Positions 24,002-35,090 of a stretch of 64,000 nucleotides of DNA are shown piece after piece. Every line of letters begins with the position of its first letter. The stretch's first letter is position 1. The notes below the pieces were generated by a model, which was not told the DNA's origin, did not search any database, and saw only the letters and a program-made list of their open reading frames with translations. Location: contig OZ231127.1 of assembly GCA_965153355.1 (NCBI GenBank), positions 5,332,001 through 5,396,000 on the forward strand, read 5' to 3'. The stretch is from Flaccisagitta enflata. Its lineage: Eukaryota > Chaetognatha > Sagittoidea > Aphragmophora. A program made the translations under genes and the position numbers.

Positions 24002-24490
24002 GTAAGAGAAAAGAACTTTGTCGCTCTGCAATCTGCATTTATCCATATATCCATATGTCCATGATTTTTTTTGCGCTTACAGATAATTCTTTTTAACATG
24101 ATCGCACATGTCGCACAAGTTTGTATGACTTTAAAAAGTTGCTGTTGCCATGTATGCACAAACAAATTCCAGTTTTGTAATCCGTGCTTAAAAACTCAAT
24201 TACGTAGCAATATCAAATGGTGTTATCGTCCACATATATCATGAGCCGGAGTAAGCTACCGCGGGGCCTAGGGCTTGAGAGCTACCGCGGGGCCACCCTA
24301 GTCCCCCCCCTTTGCCGCCCCCTTACTGTCACCCCCTAACACCCTGTTAGAAACAAGTGGAGCTAAACTAGGAAGGCATTCATCTTTCTAAGCTTATAAA
24401 CTTGAATAAAAAAAAAGGATTTTATATTGATTGAAAAATTTTTGAAGGAAAATGACAAGCAAAAGAGAAAACAATTTTTTTTCTTACTTC
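24002..24490. other. gene B intron 3, 5' part
   Basis: No feature except two near copies of a GCTACCGCGGGGCC-type block at ~24255-24295, also echoed at ~24725-24750. Confidence 0.4.
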
Positions 24491-24494
24491 ATTA

Positions 24495-24553
24495 CTTTCT
24501 TTCTTTCTTTCTTTCTTTTTCTCCTTCTTTCTTTCTTTCTTCCTTTCTTTCTC

Positions 24554-24624
<71 letters not shown>

Positions 24625-24690
24625 CTCAATCTTTCTTTCTTTCTCACTCCCTTTTTTTTCTTTTTCTTTTTTTTTTCTTCTCCTTTATTC
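24495..24690. repeat. (CTTT)n microsatellite
   Basis: About 150 bases of (TTTC)n followed by T-rich DNA. The Phe/Leu/Ser frames are artefacts. Confidence 0.9.
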
Positions 24691-24819
24691 CTCCTCCTTT
24701 TTTTCCAAGGGGTAGGGGCTGTAACGCGGGGCCCCCCTTACCGCGGGGCCTAAGGCTTAAGTCTTAAAAGCCTAATGGGTGATCCAGCTCATCTAATATA
24801 AAACAAGGATATTCTTCTT

Positions 24820-25770
24820 GGGCAGCGGCCCTGAAGGGAATGAAGTCCTGGGGAATCTGTCCATCCATCCATCCATCCATCCGCACATACGTACCTCCGT
24901 CCCCCCCTCACCCTGATCAGGAATAGGTAATAGAATCGCCTATGGGCATTTGCTCCACAAAAACAGAAGTCTTTTTGGTTGTTTTTATTGACAAAAATTC
25001 ATAGAAAATATCATCTGGACCTTTTAATATGCTTTACTAGCAATTGGGTGTTCATTTGAGGTCTTGGTCTCAAAATGAATCATTAAATTATCCAAGTTTT
25101 TTTTACCAATATGGGATTAAAGTAAGAGCATTTTGCGCCATTTTTCTAGAAGTATAAAAACTGCCTTTTTGAGTCCATTCTGTACTCCCAAGCTTATTTT
25201 TTGTCGTCTACATAACTGTCCAACCCTCAAACTAAATGAGTCAATCTTATTTTTTTTTTTTTGTAAAAAGTATCAGTTTTAAGCTATAAATGATTCTATT
25301 TCCTAAAACCATATGAATGTGGAAAGGGTGCCCTGCCCTATCCTCAGGGCTTTGTCTCCTTTGGGGCTTATTCTTGCCCAAAATCTTCCAAATAGCCAAA
25401 TTATGCGCCCAAATCTAAGCTATATGGCCCAAATCCAAGCATAATGGCCCAAATCCAAGCATACTGGCCCAAATCCAAGCAAAATGGCCCAAATCTGGCC
25501 AGAAAACCCTTATTCTGGTTCAAGGTACATCATTTTGGCCCCTTAGACCTACATTGTGGCCTTCCATATCTAGATTCTGACCAGATTTGGGCCATTTTGC
25601 TTGCATTTGGGCCATATTGCTTGGGTTTGGGCTATTTGGAAGAATTTGGGTCAGAATAGGCCCCAAAGGAGACAAAGCCCTGAAGATGGGGCAGGGGGGA
25701 AACGAACCGACTGACAGACAAATGGATTGACAGATTCCTCCTGTGTTCTACAGTTCAAGGCTGCTGCCCT
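24820..25770. mobile_element. element with GGGCAGCGGCCC ends and a CCCAAATCCAAGC minisatellite
   Basis: The left end GGGCAGCGGCCCTGAAGGGAATGAAGTCCTG and the right end CTGTGTTCTACAGTTCAAGGCTGCTGCCCTG are inverted relatives of the 16789 family. Inside, (ATGGCCCAAATCCAAGCA)n repeats at 25420-25500 face inverted GGGCCATTTTGCTTG units at 25575-25640, making a nested palindrome bounded by CAAATAGCC and GGCTATTTG. Confidence 0.6.
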
Positions 25771-25865
25771 GCTCCCCCTCAACTTTTATCAAACACCACT
25801 CATGCAGGCCACGGGTACCGCTAACCACTTACTGCCTTTGGGCTGCTATTTCTACATAACGTCAG

Positions 25866-26030
25866 GTCCATCAAAACACTGGCATTCAAAAAATGGAATG
25901 CCTCAATGGGTTCAATACGAGCTTGCTCAACCGGCCGCAATCTGCAGAATCTCCTTTTTGCCTCGTATAACTGTAAACAACAATTTCGCCAACTTGAAGC
26001 CAGATTGCCCCAAGTCTTTCCGGATTCAAG
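25866..26030 (+). CDS. gene B exon 4: middle of discoidin (F5/8C) domain
   Basis: The acceptor is AACGTCAG, and the donor G|GTAAGG gives 165 bases, phase 1 to phase 1. The frame GPSKHWHSKNGMPQWVQYEL, then AAICRISFLPRITVNNN, CPKSFRIQ continues exon 3 and matches the gene A exon at 12429 up to SIEG. Gene B keeps the Trp where gene A has a stop. The rest of the domain (gene A: SDDGSIFHKLL to LKLLGK) is missing here: reading through the donor meets TGA within nine codons, and I found no matching exon downstream in the window. Either the last exon is far away, has been lost, or gene B is truncated. Confidence 0.75.
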
Positions 26031-26151
26031 GTAAGGGCCTTTCGTTTTGAGGTTTTGGGCAGGCTTATTAGGGCAGGAGCGAAGAGGTTCGCGCTCCGGC
26101 GCTGGGGGCGAAGTGGGGAGAGATTAGTAGAAGAAGAAGAAATAGAGAAGG

Positions 26152-26247
<96 letters not shown>
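26152..26247. repeat. (GA)n microsatellite
   Basis: About 95 bases of nearly pure (GA)n directly downstream of gene B exon 4. Confidence 0.95.
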
Positions 26248-26250
<3 letters not shown>

Positions 26251-26613
26251 ACCCCGCAATAACAGCCTCGCTTTTAAAGGTTCCACATCAATAAAAGTCA
26301 ATATTTTGAGGTTCTAAATGATAGTTTTTAATGTGATTTCATCTTTTTTTAAAGGTTACCCTGAGATAAAGGTGAAAAATCTTCAGTCCCAATGGGACCG
26401 ATGAGGCGGGGGTCCTACTGTACTCTAAGACGATTCAACCGATTCACAAAAAATTGGTCACCGAATTAAAGCTCTCCAAACTTCCGAGCTAGCCGTGCAC
26501 ACCGCATCCCTCTAACTTTAATGGGTAGCCTAATTATATCACTAATTCTTGAAATGATAGTTCAATCAAGAGCGTTATCGCTCTTGGTTTGATTAGAGTA
26601 AACAAACAAAATA

Positions 26614-26826
26614 ACACATGATCCACATGTAGGCGAACTTACAAATAAGAATAAAAAGTATGAAATGCATACTTCTAGTTGGGCTCGCAAGAAGAAATTA
26701 TACCGAAGAGTCCTTGAACCTCTGGCCTACTATGGTTAAAAATTCTCTCACACTAGCCCGACTGGAAGTATGTATTTCATACTTTTCATTCTCATGTGCT
26801 AGTTCGCCTAGACGTGGACTATGTGT
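26614..26826. mobile_element. 213-bp palindromic MITE flanked by TA
   Basis: Ends ACACATGATCCACATGTAGG and (inverted) ACACATAGTCCACGTCTAGG match imperfectly and continue through AAAAGTATGAAAT.CATACTT and AGT.GGGCT. TA flanks are at 26612-26613 and 26827-26828. The DNA at 26248-26611 is gene-free. Confidence 0.75.
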
Positions 26827-27017
26827 TAGCGCTGGCTAGAATACGTCCAAATCACTGTTAATGTTACTTTCAAGGTAATTGCATACGATTGAAATGAATT
26901 CTGAAATGCTATGTTATGGTTATCATTGAAAATCTTCGTCATTATCGTTTTTACAACATTAATGATTGCAGAGTATAACGTCATAGAATTACGTAGTTCC
27001 AAATGCGTTTCTTCCTT

Positions 27018-27281
27018 AGATACGGACGCCCAACTCTATAAGAGGTTTTGTCGGTCCGCTGGTCCGCTCCGTCGGTCCATTCTGTGTCCGTTAACACAAG
27101 TCGGTAAGTGAGCAATGCTGGCCCGACTAAAAAATAAGGTCGGATACACGGCCAATACCAGTCATGACGAGGGCAGTGTGAAACACTGGTTTCCACTTTT
27201 CAACTCGTGCTCATCACCCAGATCGGACGGACGGACGGACGGACAAAGCCTCTTATAGAGTCGCTCGTCCGCGACTTAAAA
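27018..27281. repeat. two halves of the CGCAACTCTATAAGAG family in inverted array
   Basis: Left: GATACGGACGCCCAACTCTATAAG with GTCGGTCCGCTGG. Right: GGACGGACAAAGCCTCTTATAGAGTCGCTCGTCCGCGAC. The same two blocks face each other and form an imperfect palindrome. Confidence 0.65.
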
Positions 27282-27589
27282 AGGAGGAACCCACGTATCA
27301 ATTCATAAAACAGATACGAAAACAATTTGAACTACTTTCAATTGAGACAAATCTTTTAATCTAGACCAATCCCTGCATAGAGAAGCACTGATGTGCAAAA
27401 ATGCAATTTTACGTAGGGATTGTGAAATTGGAATAGGCAAAGATTTCACTCAAACTAATGCCATTTCTTAACAAAAAGAAAAAAAAATAGGATTACCAGA
27501 TTGGCGCAAAATCGACGTGTTCACTTAAGTACACTTAAAAGTGCGTCTTTTTTCTATCAGTGTGGTAAGCATTTTGGAAGCTTGTTTTA

Positions 27590-27922
27590 AATGTATGTGA
27601 AGAAGGGGTGTGGATGGGGGTTGGACGCCCCTGCCCACCCGTCCGTAACGATATTGTGACCCCGCGTCACTTGCAAGATAACGATTCCAAATCATTTGAA
27701 AACATTCATAAATTAAACAAGGCTTTAAACTCAGGGGCAGGGGCACTGATGGAAAAAGCCAAGTAGTCATTAAGCAACTGGATTATAAAAGGGGCGTGAA
27801 AATCGCCTGTACCACCAAACAGGCAAAGGGTACCCGACCAACCGACCAACCGACCAAAGGACTAAAGGACAGGTGGACCCAGTGAAATAGCGAGTTGTAG
27901 AGTCGCATCCACGCGACTAAAA
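27590..27922. repeat. fragments of the dispersed palindromic-end families
   Basis: GCCCACCCGTCCGTAACGATATTGTGACCCCGCGTCAC at ~27630-27670 is the end also seen in gene B intron 1. GACCAACCGACCAACCG to GAGTCGCATCCACGCGACTAAAAGG at 27830-27922 is an inverted copy end. Confidence 0.6.
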
Positions 27923-28021
27923 GGATAATGATTCATTTTATGATTAATGGATTCAAATCTTTTGATTACCCTTGAATTCATAGATCAAAAAGATAATGAA
28001 TGCAAAGGAATGGAAAAGGGG

Positions 28022-28023
28022 AA

Positions 28024-28078
<55 letters not shown>
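28022..28078. repeat. (CT)n microsatellite
   Basis: About 55 bases of (TC)n. Confidence 0.9.
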
Positions 28079-28369
28079 TCTTTTGCGACTACTTAACTCC
28101 AATTTGTCGCATGTCATAACTTTCAGGGACAGGGCTTAAAACACACTTTTTCATTCCAGAGTGTAGGTTTTTTCAAAGTCTATCTTTTCTGTCTCCAATG
28201 ATGTTTTTTTTTCTTGCTTTGTAAAATTTGTTTTGCCGTTGTGCGTTCAATCGTGACCGACCGTTTTGTTGTCATTTTGCTATCTTGCTGTTTCTATGGC
28301 CTTACGTTTTATTTTCTTTTTTCCTTTGTCTCATGATTGTGTCTCATGATTGTGTCTGCTGGTGAAACC

Positions 28370-28570
28370 GTTTGTGTTTGTCAGTCTGTCGGTCTGTCTG
28401 TCTTTCAGGCTGTCTGTCTGCATGTCTGTAAGTTAGCCTGTCTGTCTGTTTACCTTTCTGTTTGTCTGTCTAGCTTTCGGACTGTCTGTCTTTGTGACAG
28501 CCTGTAAATTCGTTCTGTCTGTCTGTCTGCCAGTATATCTGTTTGTCCGTCCATCTGTCTATAAGTCTCT
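28370..28570. repeat. degenerate CTGT-rich repeat
   Basis: Irregular (CTGT)n with interruptions. No gene. Confidence 0.6.
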
Positions 28571-29446
28571 CTCTCGGTTTCCTCTTTTGCATGGTAAAAT
28601 GCAAATTGGATTTGGCCGTTAGTTTGCGTCGGTCGTTGGTTGGCCCGGGCTATTAGATGGCGCCGACGTTCGCTGTGAGGCGGTGTGGCGGTTGTTGACA
28701 GGGTGAGCAAAAAAATTGGCACAGTGGAGCACCTTTGGAGCGCACCCGCTATTAAAGCATGCCCGCATATAAGGCATAGAACTTCCTGTGTTAGGAAAGA
28801 TTTTGCACTTATTCATAAATTGGTTACTAGGCAGCTTCACTTTCAGGCATAATTTTACCCAGCCTCTTGACATTCGCTCTAGCGAACCTTTACTGTATTT
28901 GCATTATTGAGAGTTCCCAAGACTCCCATCCTTTGCTTTTATGTATTTTTTTTTGATAAAGCAATGTTGTCACATGTCTTATTAATCACACGCTTAACTA
29001 GCCTAGTAGAATAAAATTTGACATGTAGCTTGCAAATTAGTATAACTGGATGTAGGAATGCACAGTTTTTAAACAGTTGAGCTTTACTAGGGGACATGCC
29101 AAGGTGAGATGATATAGTTTAGTGGTGCTGCCAAAAGTGATTAATAAATAAAGTGGTATAAATGATAAAGATTCCAACTCTAAATTTTGTTCACTCACTG
29201 AAAATCATCATCCTTTTTTTTTCAACCATTTTGTTCCCTTGTAGCTGCCAAATATTCTCTAAAAAACTTTTTTTTATTGAGGAAAGATCCATAAATAGTG
29301 ATTGTTTGATTAACAATTATCGATTGTACCAAATTCTTTGCTCACCCTGTCAGATGGCGCCAAGCAACATTTTCAGCAAAATGTTACCTGCGGTTTTTCT
29401 AAGCCGCCCGAATGATGATTGGAAACCATCAAAATATGAGGGCAGA
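28571..29446. other. gene-free stretch with dispersed-repeat ends
   Basis: Blocks such as TAGGCAGCTTCACTTTCAGGCAT and GCGCTCTAGCGAA-like motifs near 28820-28885 recur at 63200-63265. TTGAGCTTTACTAGGGGACATGCC near 29083 recurs at 21685. These mark an unclassified dispersed family. No coding exon is supported. Confidence 0.45.
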
Positions 29447-29457
29447 AGAAGAAGAAA

Positions 29458-29488
<31 letters not shown>

Positions 29489-29580
29489 AGAAGAAGAAGA
29501 AGAAGAAGAAGAAGAAAAAAAGAAGAAAGAAAAAGAAAAAGAAGAAAGAACAAGAAGAAGAAGAAGAAGAAGAAGGTAGA
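29447..29580. repeat. (GAA)n microsatellite
   Basis: About 130 bases of (GAA)n with GAAA interruptions. Confidence 0.95.
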
Positions 29581-29689
29581 AGAAAAAGGCTATCATCTAG
29601 TATCCGGGATTGAGTAACACTGTTTTATCAAAGACGCATAATGAAAAAGCTCCATTGAAATTGACATCCACCATGATCTGAAACAACTG

Positions 29690-30130
29690 ACGCCACCCCT
29701 AACCCTAACACCACCCCTAACCCCACCCCTAATCCTTACACGCTTTTCATTTTATAAGAACATGAACCCTTAAACCTACCCCTGACCCCATCCCTAACCC
29801 TAACCCCAACCCCACCCCTAACCCCACCCCTAACCCCAGTCCTAACTCAACCCCAACCCCAGTCCTAACTCCCACCAATTACTTCCTTTATCTTAACCCC
29901 AACCCTATCTCAAACCTACCCTTTCTAACCCCAACCCTACCCCTAACCCCACCCCCAACCCCACCCCAACCTAACCCCACTCCTAACCCTAACCCTAACC
30001 TCACTACTAACCCTAACCCAACTCCTAACCCTAACCCCACCCCTAACCCCAACCCCAACCCTAACCCTTCTAACTTACCCAACCTCAAACCTAACCCTAA
30101 CCCACCCTAACCCTAACCCTACCCTCTCAA
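29690..30130. repeat. degenerate telomere-like CCCTAA array
   Basis: About 440 bases of CCCTAACCCTAACC mixed with ACCCCTAACCCCA variants, all on one strand orientation. It resembles an old interstitial telomeric or subtelomeric (TTAGGG)n block. The Gly-Leu frame on the other strand is an artefact. Confidence 0.75.
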
Positions 30131-30415
30131 CCCTAAACATAATAAAGAACGTCAATAACCTTCGTCGAGCTCGCCTGAGTCCTAGAGAAACAAAAGGCTA
30201 CTGTCTTCGCCTCTGAAAATCTCAATCCCGGATTCTAGATGATTGCCAATTTTCTCTCTAAACTTCAAAGAACGTCTATGTCTAAACATCGATTTGTTTC
30301 CCGTGTTTTTTTTTTTTTTTTGTCCGCACATGATATTGTTCATTATAAACTATGATTCGTTTTTTTTTTTTTTTTTTTGCATCATCAGGATTTTTGCTCA
30401 CTTAATAGTCTTTTC

Positions 30416-30650
30416 TTTTTAGTCGCTTGCCAAGCGATTCTAATAGAGGGTGAGAAGATAACGCGTAATGTGAGATGACGCGAAAGCAACTGAAATAATA
30501 ACTTCAGAGCATTACTGCCCCTGCCTACATTACAGCCCACGCGCTGCCCTTCACTGCCCCTGCCCACTCACATTACTGCCCCTGCCTACCCATATTACTG
30601 CCCCTACCCGCCCGCCACCGACTTCCTTTTGGCCGTGTACCCGTTTATGT
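30416..30650 (+). repeat. dispersed palindromic-end element
   Basis: TTTTTAGTCGCTTGCCAAGCGATTCTAATAG opens it, a CTGCCCCTGCCYAC-rich centre follows, and GGCCGTGTACCCGTTTATG closes it. The flanking 30131-30415 and 30651-31053 contain poly-T runs and a T/C-rich stretch but no gene. Confidence 0.6.
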
Positions 30651-31053
30651 TTTTCCATTTCAAAGATTTTACCGCTGTCTATTATCATATATCGTTTATT
30701 TGGTTGTCCTGTGGTATTTCACCCTTATTGTCCCCATCTGTCGTTTACTGTCTTCTAAGCAGTTTCACCTTCTGTTTTGTTGCGTTTTTTTTTCTTGTCT
30801 TCTTTTTCTTCCTCGTTTTCTTTTCTTTTTTCTTTTTCTTCTTCTCCGTCCACACATTCATCTCCCACTTCGTCGTTTCCTTCGTATTCTTCCTTCTTTT
30901 ATATATATTTCCTTTTTTCGGGCAACTTCCCCATAGTAGAGATGTCCAACAGGACACAGAGCTGATGACTCAAAGGCTTTATCCGGAATTGAAACTTTGG
31001 TCGATTTTGCCTTTGATCAATCGCTGGTCTTTCAAAGCTCTTCTGTAGTTAAA

Positions 31054-31580
31054 TCTTTAGTTGCGGACCTGCAACTCTATAAGAGGCTTTGTCCGTCCAT
31101 TGGTCCGTTGGTCTGTTGGTCTGCTGATCTGTTGGTCCATGATGAATGAGTCGAAAGTGGGAAAAGGAGCGGTTTAGGTATTTTTTGTGAATGTTTGTGT
31201 GTGCATTTGATAGAGTTGTGTCCGGTGGTTTCCATGGCATTCTACTCCTCAATTCTTTTTGTAAACATAGCTCTCTCACAAGTTATTAAGAAAACTATGA
31301 ATAGAAAAGTCTGCTGAAGAACAGAAAGAAAAAGAGCGAGAAAAAAGCTTACCGAAAGAATCGTCAAAAATTACTTTCTATCTATTCTTCTGCATGAAAG
31401 TTAAAAAACCGCTTAACCTAAACATTTTTGGAAGTATAGGGTAATACCTCAAAACTAAGCTCTTGCAGTGAAACGATTTCCTGCTCATGTAAGGGTAGGG
31501 AGAGGTGGGGGTTGGGATGTAGATGGAGGTTGGATGCCCCTGCCCACTTGTCTGCAACAATATTTTGACTCCGCGTCACT
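31054..31580 (+). repeat. long copy of the GCAACTCTATAAGAG / GACCCCGCGTCAC family
   Basis: Opens TTTAGTTGCGGACCTGCAACTC, continues TTTGTCCGTCCATTGGTCC, and ends CCCACTTGTCTGCAACAATATTTTGACTCCGCGTCAC. The internal ~300 bases differ from other copies. Confidence 0.65.
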
Positions 31581-31965
31581 TATTGTTATCCATTCCTGTA
31601 TGTGATATCCCTCACCAATTTAAAGCCACCCTATTCCATGCCTTTGTTTCTATCTAGCCTGAATTGACATAGAGATTTGCCATGTACCAGTCCTTTTGTG
31701 CTGTTGTATTATCTTAACGCATCTCCTTGTGCAGAGGCAACGGGTACCGCTGGAGAATGTGGATGTTTTCGATGACTGGTTCTTTTTTCCGCTCGTATCT
31801 TTTTCTCATTTTCCACGCTGGTCTCCTGGGAAAGGCCTTTAAGGGGACCCGAGAAACGTCAAATGATATCTTTCCTGACGACTGACTTATAGTTGACCCT
31901 ATAGGGCATACAAGCTGAAATGATAGAGACATGGACAGACAGAGACAGACACTCAAGCGGTTTCT

Positions 31966-31966
31966 T

Positions 31967-32051
<85 letters not shown>
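31966..32051. repeat. (GA)n microsatellite, target of the BEL/Pao insertion
   Basis: Pure (GA)n. The last five bases, GAGAG at 32047-32051, are repeated right after the distal LTR at 40103-40107. The preceding 31581-31965 shows no gene. Confidence 0.9.
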
Positions 32052-32053
<2 letters not shown>

Positions 32054-32514
32054 CTTGAGTAACTGGCTACTTGAGACTTGAGGCAAATGAGCGGGCATCG
32101 AGATATAAGGTGTATATGGAGCGAATCGTCAAACTGAAGGAAGGGCAAAATGAGGGAAAACATTAGGCCAATGCTAAGGGGTGACAAAGGAGAAATACGA
32201 CAAATATCATATCAACTTAATACTACAACGCTTCTTACCACACTAGGACGATGCCGATGAACAGCTACTGAATAGACCGACTGCGCACTGGCATTTAAAG
32301 GATCTAAAGAATCTACACTTTGACAGCTCTAACCAATGACAGCTCACGGGTCACGCACAGCCACAATGACAGCCAATAGACAGCTAGAACGATAACATGC
32401 TTCACCTATGACGTCATAAGCCAATGAACGACGAGCAACGGCAATGAACATTCACGAGGCAGCGCTAATGAATCTCGATAGATGGCGGGCGGGTAAAAGA
32501 ACATCGGCTTATCA
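32052..32514 (-). repeat. 3' LTR of BEL/Pao
   Basis: A 463-bp terminal repeat. It differs from the other LTR by substitutions and several indels. One removes the segment that in the 5' LTR contains the AATAAA signal. A purine-rich tract on the element strand (AGGTGGGGGTGTA, 32515-32527) adjoins it and is the likely plus-strand primer. Confidence 0.88.
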
Positions 32515-32527
32515 TACACCCCCACCT

Positions 32528-32682
32528 AGGAATCGAACAATAGGCAGATTTCTAAACCAAGACTAAAGGCTAAAGAACAATCCCATATGCGACACGATGC
32601 AATAGCTAATCATGGACGCAATAATGCAATCATAATGATAAACAATGATACGCGAGTCGAAGCACAATCACAACAATGAAAG
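32528..32682 (-). other. BEL/Pao 3' untranslated spacer
   Basis: Between the C-terminal coding region and the polypurine tract. No other feature. Confidence 0.6.
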
Positions 32683-33165
32683 TCATTCGGCGCCCCCACC
32701 ATCGACGACTATCTCCTCCACCTTCTGATCTTCACCTTCACGCTCCAACAGAACAATCTTCCTCACGTCGCGTTCGAGAGAACGATTCGAGGAAGTCCGG
32801 AGCACGATGCGACGAACGAGCCCATCTTCACTGGGGATAACGTTAGTCACGATGGCCAATGGCCAGCGTTCTCTGGGCAAGGACTCTTCAATGAGGAGGA
32901 CGAGATCGCCCTTCTGAATGTTGCGTTGACGCGAGATCCACTTGGACCGCTTCTGGAGACTTGCGATGTACTCGTTGCGCCACTGCTTCCATAATGAGTC
33001 CAGGATCGGCCGGAGAACGTCTTTGGATCGGCGCAGCTCAGTCCCTGTGAGCGGCACCGCAGGCAGAACGTCGGAGGAGAGGACCAAGGATGACATCGCT
33101 GGGTTGAGGAAATGCGCCGGCGTCAATGGGCGGAGATCTTGAGGGTCCGCCGAGAATCGAGTCAA
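32683..33165 (-). CDS. BEL/Pao pol C-terminal domain (DUF5641-like)
   Basis: An open frame of 160 codons ending in a stop. PLTPAHFLNP, then LWKQWRNEYIASLQKRSKW, GDLVLLIEE, RWPLAIVTNVIPSEDGLVR and RSLERDVRKIVLLE are the successive blocks of the domain that follows the integrase core in Pao polyproteins, probably a chromodomain-like DNA- or chromatin-contacting fold. It is in the same frame as the RNase H-integrase segment at 33640-35090, so both belonged to one pol before the intervening core decayed. The first Met is internal to the original polyprotein and is not a true start. Confidence 0.85.
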   Translation of the reverse strand: MTRFSADPQDLRPLTPAHFLNPAMSSLVLSSDVLPAVPLTGTELRRSKDVLRPILDSLWKQWRNEYIASLQKRSKWISRQRNIQKGDLVLLIEESLPRERWPLAIVTNVIPSEDGLVRRIVLRTSSNRSLERDVRKIVLLEREGEDQKVEEIVVDGGGAE

Positions 33166-33639
33166 CGGTCGCCGGTTGACGATTCCAGCGGCTAATTTGA
33201 ATGATGGTGCGGAACGCTGCGGATGGAGCTCACCAAGAAAGGCTGCTTATGACCTTTCTTCACACCTAATCATGATTCCTCAGTTTCCTTCTTGATGCGC
33301 ATGGGCGTGATGAAGTGCCAATCAATTCCATGGCACCGATTCTCTTGCGATGGCGGGAGAATTCTTTTCCATCTACGAGCATCTTCTAAGCATGGTCATG
33401 CCTATGAGATTTAACTTCGGTCGGAGGGAGACGCCCTGACGGAGGGGTAGAAAGATGAAAGCGCTTTCAGAAATTCCTCGACATGAACGCCTGCGCTTCA
33501 CCGCCACTGACAAATATCCATAAACAGCTCACGCTAAGACAGCAAAATAGAACCACCCAACTTTTAACAGGCGTGCTGACTTAATTGAGACTGACCGGCG
33601 AGATCGACGCCGTATCCGCAAAGGTGGCGCCACGCTCCG
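33166..33639 (-). pseudogene. decayed BEL/Pao integrase core
   Basis: Fragments in different frames resemble the DDE core: LCGYGVDLAGQ (first strand), VHVEEFLKALSSF (after the first Asp region), then IDWHFITPMRI (near the catalytic Glu region). They are separated by stops and frame changes, and the interval of ~474 bases is shorter than usual. The core therefore cannot be translated as one piece. These are matches by eye to the known family layout. Confidence 0.7.
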
Positions 33640-35090
33640 TTATACGGCGTGAAAAGAGGTGCCATTGTGTTCCTGGACGCCGGGTCGACGGCGATAAGTA
33701 AGGCACTTCCAGAGGACCTTTCTGACGCGTTTACACTTCTTGATGATCCAAAACTTGCGGCGGAGTTCGGAGAGCACGTACTCGATGCCAGCATGACCAC
33801 ATTCCTCATGGGTAGATTTGATGAGATGATTAATGAAAGGATCATCATATGGCAAGATCAAAGGATGAACGACTTCAAACGACTCAGGGCGGAAGTTCAG
33901 TCTTCCCCCAACCCTCAGGTAACCTTTGTCATCAACAAATGGACTCAATTGACGTAACGATGAGGCTGACTTGTTGAGAACCCTTTTCATCTTCTTTGGG
34001 TCCTGACCGACGAGAATGGTGATTTCCGCCTGGAAATGACGACTTTGACAGTCACAAACAATCCAATCTTCCACTTGCTGCAACTCCAATGCGCTGGGAA
34101 GAGACGAGACTGCTGGGTTAAACTTGTCCAGCTGCTTGCGGGACCTTCCGATGAACCTGAGGACGTAACTTAGGATGCGCTTAACAGACTGGAAATCACT
34201 CTTACTGCGCAGCAATTTCTCAATGCATGAAACATCAGAGGAACTTTCCTGAATTGGCGGATCGACGTCAGATGCCCCCACTGTGGCTTCATCGGGGACA
34301 GGAAGAGATGGCCACTCATCCTCTGGGCAAGCGATGAATCTCGGGCCTTCATGAAACAACTTCCACGACTCTGAGTCATCGGGCATGGCTCCACGAGAGA
34401 CGACATCGGCTGGGTTCAATGACGTTGGAACCCATCGCCACTGCTTCGGCGGGGAATCTGGATGGGTTAGATGAATCTTATTCAAACGATTAGCCACAAA
34501 GACAGGGTGCTTACCATCCTTGCCCTGGATCCAGAAATAGACGGTGGTTGAATCCGTGAAGAATACTTCTCGCGTGATCTGGACATCAATATCCTCCTTG
34601 ATCTGCGTTGACAATTCAACACCGATGACTGCAGCCGCTAATTCCAACCTTGGAATAGAACCATTCACGTCCACATTAGTTTCCTTCATTGGGGAAACGC
34701 GCGACTTGGCTGCGACCCAAACGATTGCACCTGTGGCTTCGATAATGAAATAAGAGACTGCACCCATTCCAATAAGTGAGGCATCCGTGAATGTAATCAG
34801 AATGACAGGCTGACCATGGTAGGAGAGACCAAACGAACGAGGCATTGGTAACAACTCAAGAGCTTTCATACCTTCAAACCACTTGACTACTCGTACCTCG
34901 ATGTCTTCTGGAAAGTCGGTGTTCCAGTCGAACTTTGCAGCACACAATTCTTGATTGAGCTTCTTTCCCAGAAGTGTGTATGGAGCAACTTGTCCCAACG
35001 GGTCGAAGATTCCCATCACCACGGAGAGGGACACGCCATGCATTCCAAGGACCCCCACCACTTTTCGCTGAAGGCTTGATGCGAAAAGTA
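33640..35090 (-). CDS. BEL/Pao pol: RNase H and integrase zinc-binding domain
   Basis: Continues pol after a frame change near 35.08 kb. VVMGIFDPLGQVAPYTLLGK is the RT connection. RNase H acidic residues are visible in FTDASLIGMGAVSY, RLELAAAVIG, FFTDSTTVYFW and NPADVVSRG. The integrase zinc-binding domain follows (HPLILPYDDP...HEECGHAG...KVLWKCLTYRR). Its last Cys is replaced by Tyr (KCLTY where C-x-x-C is normal), so zinc binding is probably lost. It ends at a stop after GTSFHAV, just inside the integrase core. An RNase H that could work is thus attached to a dead integrase. Confidence 0.85.

Noticed and set aside
29888-30088. Gly-Leu repeat frame on the minus strand
   Set aside because: Translation of the telomere-like CCCTAA array.
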